NCBI GenBank assembly: GCA_016081115.2
Contig: CM071933.1
Location: forward strand, 61,270,660-61,334,659
Direction: 5' to 3'
DNA: 64,000 nucleotides
DNA from: Rehmannia glutinosa
Lineage: Eukaryota; Streptophyta; Magnoliopsida; Lamiales; Orobanchaceae
The position numbers and the translations under genes were made by a program. The notes under the pieces were generated by a model. That model was given only the letters and a program-made list of their open reading frames with translations. It was not told the DNA's origin and made no database searches. Positions 58,206 through 64,000 of the stretch are shown here, piece by piece (position 1 is the stretch's first letter; the number at the start of each line of letters is the position of its first letter).

Positions 58206-59049
58206 CCCCTACTTTAGGTATAACATCTGCATGATCAAGCAACACCAAAATATATTGGCGGTTGTTATAGTAAATGGAGACTAGATCCCCTATTCAACTT
58301 TTATATTCCACTATATTGAATGAATGACGCCCACTATATTGAATAAATGACGCGTGCATGTAAACATGACATTCACCCAATACAATGTAATAAGGAGTAA
58401 AATAGGAATTTGGAATAGAAAATCTCAATCATTGTATATGTTAGTTGAAGGTTCTTTATGGGACTTGATTCTCATTCTATCATCATGATTATAGGAAAAA
58501 TAGATATAAACATTGAGTTGAGGAGTTGAATTTGCTAGCTGAGCCATAGTTTTGCAGTTATTTGGAACCTTCACCACCGTGAGATTTTAAGATATTGATA
58601 GTTTATAACCATGTTATATCATAGTTTTAGCTCCACTTGAGACTCAACCACACATTAATTTCAAAACCTATATATATATATGATATAATACTGACCATGT
58701 TATCCGGGTTTTGGTGCTCGAGCCTACCTGAAACCGGCCAGAGCTGAGTGAATTGATCGGTCGGATGATGATATGACCCAACTCGACAATCTTGGCTTCA
58801 GACATGGGAATGGAGATCTGACGACGAGAATGACCAGATTTAGTATAAACGATGCTAGAGAATGATGATAAGGAAACCAAATTTCACGGAATTCTTTGAA
58901 TAAGGAAAGAAGACATATGCCAGATTTTCACCCTAAAATACAGATGCCTTATGCTAAATAAGATGTCAGAATTCTACTAGGAATGAAGAACTTTAGATAT
59001 AATAGAGGTAAAAAACTTTAGGCAATCGTTTGACATATATATTAACTAT
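58206..59049. other. Non-coding sequence, possible Gypsy LTR remnant
   Basis: There is no ORF with family features. GC-richer sequence at 58700-58870 and the repeat block that follows may be parts of a decayed LTR. A 19-22 bp duplication around cccactatattgaat occurs near 58315-58345. Confidence 0.4.
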
Positions 59050-59345
59050 TTCTAGCACAAATATATTGTCTCTCTAATTTTTTCGGATTCTTTCTGACTT
59101 GAGCATCAGAGTCTATATTTCACCACAAGTATATTCTCTCTCAAAACTGTTCCAGATCCTTTCTAACTTGAGTGTCGAAGTCTCTGCACTGGGGGCTACT
59201 TTTAGCACAAATATATTATCTCTCTAATTTCTTCGGATCCTTTCTGACTTATTTGTCAGAGTCTCTACTACGTTTCTAACACAAATATATTATCTCTCTA
59301 AATTCTTTCGGATCCTTTTTGACTTTTGAGTCAGAGTATCTACGT
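59050..59345 (+). repeat. Four imperfect ~70-80-bp repeats, LTR-like
   Basis: The unit combines acaaatatattatctctct, cggatcctttctgactt and gtcagagtctctac, and occurs four times. Similar phrases occur in LTRs of Gypsy elements, so this is probably an LTR remnant. No coding content. Confidence 0.7.
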
Positions 59346-59535
59346 TGGGATCCCTTAATGCTTTGCATGCATTATTTTGGCATTTTCAGACCGAACGATA
59401 GAGACGGTCGATCATAGGTTTCGAGGGGCCTAAAGCGAAATAAGAATAAGCCCCCCTGTGTTTACATAAAAGAAATTAAAATAACAAAATCAATGTTTAC
59501 GAATGTAATTTCATTGATTTAATATATAAAATAAG

Positions 59536-59724
59536 GGCAAAAACTTGTATAAGACCGTCTTATGTGTCTAATTTCATAAGACGGATCCTACTTACCCAAC
59601 TGGCTTCTCATACCCGCCCAATTCCAGTTTTTTCGTTTTTTTTTTCATTTTTCTTTTTCAATTTTTCTTTTTCTTTTTACTAGAGTTTATTTCATTTCTT
59701 TTTTTACTTTGTTGTTTTCTTCTT

Positions 59725-59755
<31 letters not shown>

Positions 59756-60391
59756 TGTTCTTCTTCTTCTGTTATTCTCGTTTCTTCCTCTCGATTTTCC
59801 TTGTGTTATTTTTTTTTATTTTTGTTTATTCTTGTTTCGTTGCTCCAAAGTGTATTTTGCCGCTCATAGTCGAAGTGTCTTCTCGATTTCACCATTGAAG
59901 TTTGGAGGTTTTAAGGTATGTAAAATAGTTTGATAATTTCTGAAAAAACTGCAAATACATTTGTAAAATGGTTTGGCAATTAATTTACTGAAGTGGAATA
60001 ATTTACAAATTTATGTAGAGCAAGTCTCTTGTGAGACGGTCTCACGGATCTAAATCCGTGAGACGGACCTCCTAAGGGCTCTGTCTTGAGAACATGAACC
60101 ATGAAAATAAATTTAAAAATAATAATGAACCATGAAGAAACAAAAATAAACCCTAAAACCATGAACCATGAAGAATAAACCCGAAAAACAAAAATAAACC
60201 CAAAAATAAAAAATAAACCCTAAAAAAAACTACAAATCCTAAAAACCCAAATCAATTAAAATTAAACCCAAGAAATAAAATAAACCCTAAAAAAACAAAT
60301 ATAAACCCTAAGAAAAATAAAATTTGAAAAAAAAACCTTTAAAACTTTATGTAAGGGCTCCGTCTGAGACCGTCTCACGCAAGTTTTTGCC
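59536..60391. mobile_element. MITE-like element with gagacggtctcac repeats
   Basis: The left end ggcaaaaacttgtataagac is mirrored at the right by the reverse complement of ggcaaaaacttgcgtgagac. Inside, near 60030-60068, the palindromic gagacggtctcac and atccgtgagacgg recur, followed by a field of aataaaccctaaa repeats (60150-60330). A clear target duplication was not found. Confidence 0.6.
59718..59754 (+). repeat. (ttc)n microsatellite
   Basis: About 12 ttc units in a pyrimidine-rich stretch. Confidence 0.95.
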
Positions 60392-60547
60392 ATTTATGTA
60401 TTGATTATTTTTATTAAACTGTATTTTTGTTAGATTTTTTGTTAGATGGTGACTGAAATTGTGAACATTCTTGTTAGAAATACTTATAATATTGACATTG
60501 TTGTTACAGTGCAAATCTATGAATGTTGATGCTTGAAAGTATTAGAA

Positions 60548-60684
60548 GGGTAAGTAGATGCTACCCAAGTGGGTTCTATACCATTAGATCAACACATACA
60601 CATACACATCCACATGGGTGTGTGTTAATCCAATGGTATAAAACCCACTTGGGTAGCTACCCAAGTGGGTAGCATCGACTAACC
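60548..60684. mobile_element. Small foldback MITE (137 bp)
   Basis: The arms 60548-60600 and 60616-60684 are inverted: ctacccaagtgggtt..tataccatt..atcaacaca pairs with tgtgttaatccaatggtata..aacccacttgggtag. The 16-base palindrome ctacccaagtgggtag is repeated at the right end. Confidence 0.8.
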
Positions 60685-60689
60685 CGTAT

Positions 60690-62215
60690 TAGAAATTGTC
60701 ATACAAGTATCATAAATTACCTTAAAAGTATCAGTTTTATGTCACTATATTTCAACATTGAACATATATTAATGCATGTATTTCAACATTGAATTTTTTG
60801 TTGAACTACAATTTTTGTTTGTTTTGTTGTTAGATGGTGACTGAGATTCTTAGATTTTTTACTGTGTTTTTAAGAATCTTGCCTTAAAAGTATCATAAAT
60901 TTCCTCAAAAGTATCAGAAATTGACATAAAAGTATAAGCTTTTTCATATTTGTAGATGACACGACAGAAGTAGTTGGTGTGAAGGAGAGACAGAGGAAGA
61001 GGCAACCCAGAAAAAGACACTGTAGTAGAAGCACTCCGGAAAATTGATGTAAAAGAAGAAAGTCCGATAAAGGAAGGTAGCACTAGCCGTATATTGGAAA
61101 ACAAGACTGCATTTAAGAGTGATTTTTTTGTTGACAAACTATCGTCATTTGAGATTCTTTTATAATTTGTATGTTGTTGAAGTTCATTTATTGGTACAAA
61201 TTCATTTGAAATTGCAGTTTCGTATTAGAGTTCTTGTATTACTAAGTTACACACTCAAAATACCCATTTGGATAAGAAGTATCATTTTTAATGCTGGGAA
61301 GTATCAAAAATTGCGTAAAAAGTATCATCTTACAAAATGAAGGTTGCGTTGTGAAGTGATTTTTTGTTGACAAAATATTGCAATTTGATACTCTTTTTAT
61401 CATTTGTATGTGTGTTGAAGTTCTTGTATTTATATCAAATCATTTGAATGTAGTATTTATTTGGTTAAAATTTATCACTTTTAATGCTGAGAAGTATCAG
61501 TAATTACGTAAAAAGTGTCATATTTTTATGTCAGAGTATTGTGCATGTTTAACATGGGATATATATCATTGTGCATCTTAAAAGTGTCATGTTTAAAACT
61601 GAAAAGTATTACTATTTGTCTAAAAAGTTAACTAACTTATACATTACACTTGGAAATACGTTAAATGTGAAACTATCACTATGTATCTTAAAAGTACCAC
61701 ATTTAATGCTAAAAAATATCACTAATTACGTGAAAAAAATCATCTTACAATTTCAAAACATTAAAAATTTGTCTTTAATATAACCGAATATTAGAAGTCT
61801 TGGAACCAAACTCCTTGACTTGAGAACAATCAAACACATCAATAGTCTTCGTTTTGCTCTTTTCAAAAATTATTTTTCAATGATTTCTATATGATCTTCA
61901 TCACTAGAAACAACCACTGAATCTAAATTTTCACCTACACAAGCTACTTTCTTGATTCATAAAAGCGTTTATCTTGAATACAAATGAATAAGTTATTACA
62001 TCAAAAAATCTTATAAAAAGTATCACTGTGCATTTTTTTGGAATATGTAAAATATGAAAGTATCACTGTTCATTTTAAAAGTATCATATTTGATGCTAAA
62101 AAGTATCACTATTTGGTGAAAAAGTACCACTTTTGATGTTTACAATATTCAAAATGTGAAAATATCACAAAACATCCCAAAAGTATCATATTTATTGCTC
62201 AAAGATATCACTAGC
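60690..62215. repeat. Dispersed short-repeat field (aaagtatca)
   Basis: The word aagtatca or close variants (aaaagtatcat, aaagtatcact, aaaagtgtcat) occurs about twenty times over 1.5 kb, always in the same orientation, at irregular 20-200 bp spacing. No ORF. It resembles the subterminal repeat fields of CACTA-like elements, but no ends were found. Confidence 0.7.
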
Positions 62216-62235
62216 GAGATTTATGGCTTTATTGG

Positions 62236-62370
62236 AGGAGATCTGTGGGAAAAGATGAGAGAAATAAAAAGATCTATTGGAGGGAACCACGAGATAAGAT
62301 GAGAGAGAAAGAGATTTACTGGAGGGGAACAGAGATAAGAAGAGAGAGAAAGAGATATATGCTCAAAAGA
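62236..62370 (+). repeat. Short tandem repeat (~48 bp, about three units)
   Basis: The unit contains agataagatgagagagaaaga then gagatctactggagggaa, with changes between copies. Confidence 0.7.
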
Positions 62371-62802
62371 TCCCACAAATTCTGGATAATATGGGATTTT
62401 TTTTGTGATCTGGTCTGGATAGGATCCGTAAGATGATCCTACAAGAGATCTTCTCTAAAATAAGATATGCAATAAGGAAAATATCATACTCCAACTTTGA
62501 CATTTCGTCTCATTAAAATAAAGTTACAAAAAAGACCATTCAATATAATTTACCATAGAAAAAATATCTTTTGATTACCATTTTTTTAAAATAACAAAAT
62601 TATTATTACAAATATAATTAACATATATAATAAGATATGTAATAACCAAAATATCATATTTCTACTTTTAAATTTCTCTCTTATTAAAATAAATTACAAA
62701 TAAGATTGTTCAATATAATTTACCATAAAAAAAGACAAAAAATAATTAGTTAGATAAAAAGGAAAAAAGGTCTCTTGATCTACACACGCCTAAAATCGAA
62801 AC
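62371..62802. other. Non-coding AT-rich sequence
   Basis: It includes a ~90-bp imperfect duplication (ttacaaaaaagaccattcaatat at about 62523 versus ttacaaataagattgttcaatat at about 62693, both before aatttaccata). No gene seen. Confidence 0.5.
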
Positions 62803-62805
62803 TTA

Positions 62806-63047
62806 GAGCATCCACAATGGTAGTTGCAAGTTCATACTTTTTTTAGGTCCCGCAGTATCACATCAATTTGAACTAAACCCTCTCCGACTATCAGAATGGT
62901 AAGTTCAAGTTTAAGCTTCAAAATGGACCCCACTATCAAATTTATTGAACATGAAATAATGTTAAACCAAGTTCAATATATTGAACTCAAAAGTTAAACT
63001 TCCAACTATTTATTCAAAAACTTGAACCAATCCAATTGTGGATGCTC
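62806..63047. mobile_element. Tourist-type (PIF/Harbinger) MITE, 242 bp
   Basis: The ends gagcatccacaatgg and ccaattgtggatgctc are inverted copies, and tta flanks both sides (62803-62805, 63048-63050). It has no ORF. This end sequence is common in plant MITEs. Confidence 0.9.
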
Positions 63048-63050
63048 TTA

Positions 63051-64000
63051 GACCTCAGAGTTCAAACATTATATCTCTATCACTCCACAACTAGCTATCT
63101 TGTTACTTATGTCAACACTGTATGTGTACTATATATATATATATAAAGAAAAAGAAAAGAGAAAATTCGGGGCCCTTGTTGGCGGGGGCTCTGTGTGGCG
63201 GCACCATATTCAATACCTCAGGGCTGCCCCTATCGAAGCGTTCGAGAATTTGGAGATTTCTTGGTGGCTGATCCATTTGAGCACATTATTACATTCTCAT
63301 ATTTGAATTTCAACCAAATATACTTTTAATTTTCACACAAAGATCATTACAATTCAAAAATCTCAATACAAAATTAGAAACAATAAAATGAAATTTCTCA
63401 ATGAAGTTAAATACCACATGCGATTCCTAAATATTTATTCGAATTCAATTGGTTACACATTGTTGACGTGCGTTTTGGTCAACAAGTAAAAATACGTAAA
63501 AGGTTTAACACGTGGAAATGAAAACGTGCATAACGTCTCTTTATTTCTGGCTAATTATGCCTTTCTTTTTGTTTTGCCGAGCCGAAATATTGGGGTCGGT
63601 CTTTTTATCATTTGTTACTTTTTTCTACCTTTTTTTTTTTTTTCTCTTTTCTTGTCAGCCTCTTTATACCCCTTTTGAGTAAGTGGGTTTACAATAGTCA
63701 TCTTTGCACTAACTATTCATTAATTAATAAAATAGCTAAAAGGACGACACATGTCCCTCTATAATTGTGCATGTCAGTCAAATTTGCCACTTGTCGACTT
63801 CTCTTCATAATTCTCTGACATGTGGCAGTTTCTGATACCGATAAAGTACTAAGCATGGGCGTGTGATTATTTTTACGAGGTTGTCGCGCGTGTGTTTCAT
63901 ATTGAAAACGGGCTCGGGGCTCGGGGCTCGCGGCCGTGTTGTGGTCGGGCTCGAGCGATTGGGCTCGTGGCCGTGAGCCTAATTCGTGAAATGTGTTATA
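63051..64000. other. Intergenic sequence at window end
   Basis: No ORF of recognisable family. TATA-like tctttatacccc (about 63660) and short words such as acatgtcc and cacttgtcgac could belong to a promoter further right. The end (63910-63980) is a GC-rich ggctcgggg repeat. Confidence 0.4.

Overview
This window is plant nuclear DNA, most likely from a eudicot. The evidence is plant-lineage LTR retrotransposons (Sirevirus-type Copia, Tat- and Athila-type Gypsy), plant-specific TE domains (plant mobile domain, putative plant transposon protein domain), many MITEs, and one intron-containing gene for a plant SnRK1 kinase beta subunit. I cannot name the species. Most of the window (about 1-49.7 kb) is nested transposable elements; roughly 49.7-64 kb is gene-bearing sequence with small elements.

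Layout. (a) 1-18.1 kb: an old decayed Copia element (2667-3606 continuing at 17488-18109) was split by a 13.9-kb Sirevirus-like Copia element (3607-17487, target duplication cctct). That element carries LTRs, a Met-tRNA primer site, broken gag-pol and a long extra ORF region after pol. Its right end is unusual: a 167-bp piece of LTR, then a second copy of the left flank, then a complete LTR. (b) 18.1-18.4 kb: an antisense RNase H-like fragment. (c) 18780-28310: a minus-strand Tat-type Gypsy element (target duplication aattt) with a largely open pol and a spliced-looking antisense gene between pol and the 3' LTR. (d) 29824-32944: a rearranged Mutator-like element with transposase remnants and a decayed plant-mobile-domain gene. 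(e) 33031-49722: a nest that resolves into one solo Gypsy LTR (target duplication catat) holding a 1.76-kb foldback Mutator-type palindrome, a CACTA-like element and an Athila-like element. The Athila-like element's right LTR in turn holds a second solo LTR of the same Gypsy family, which carries a hAT MITE.

The one cellular gene is a KINbeta2-type SnRK1 subunit (coding exons 52179-56425, plus strand), with a myristoylation start, a carbohydrate-binding module and an AMPKBI domain. It shows an apparent one-base loss in the last exon. A 427-bp SINE with a 16-bp target duplication sits in its third intron and a Tourist-like MITE lies upstream of its promoter. From 56.4 to 64 kb I see several MITEs, repeat fields and no convincing gene.

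The most interesting observations are: the flank-duplication architecture that recurs in two unrelated LTR elements; the near-perfect long palindrome with an exact 9-bp target duplication; the antisense intron-containing gene in the Tat element; the transposase/plant-mobile-domain composite; and the KINbeta2 frameshift.
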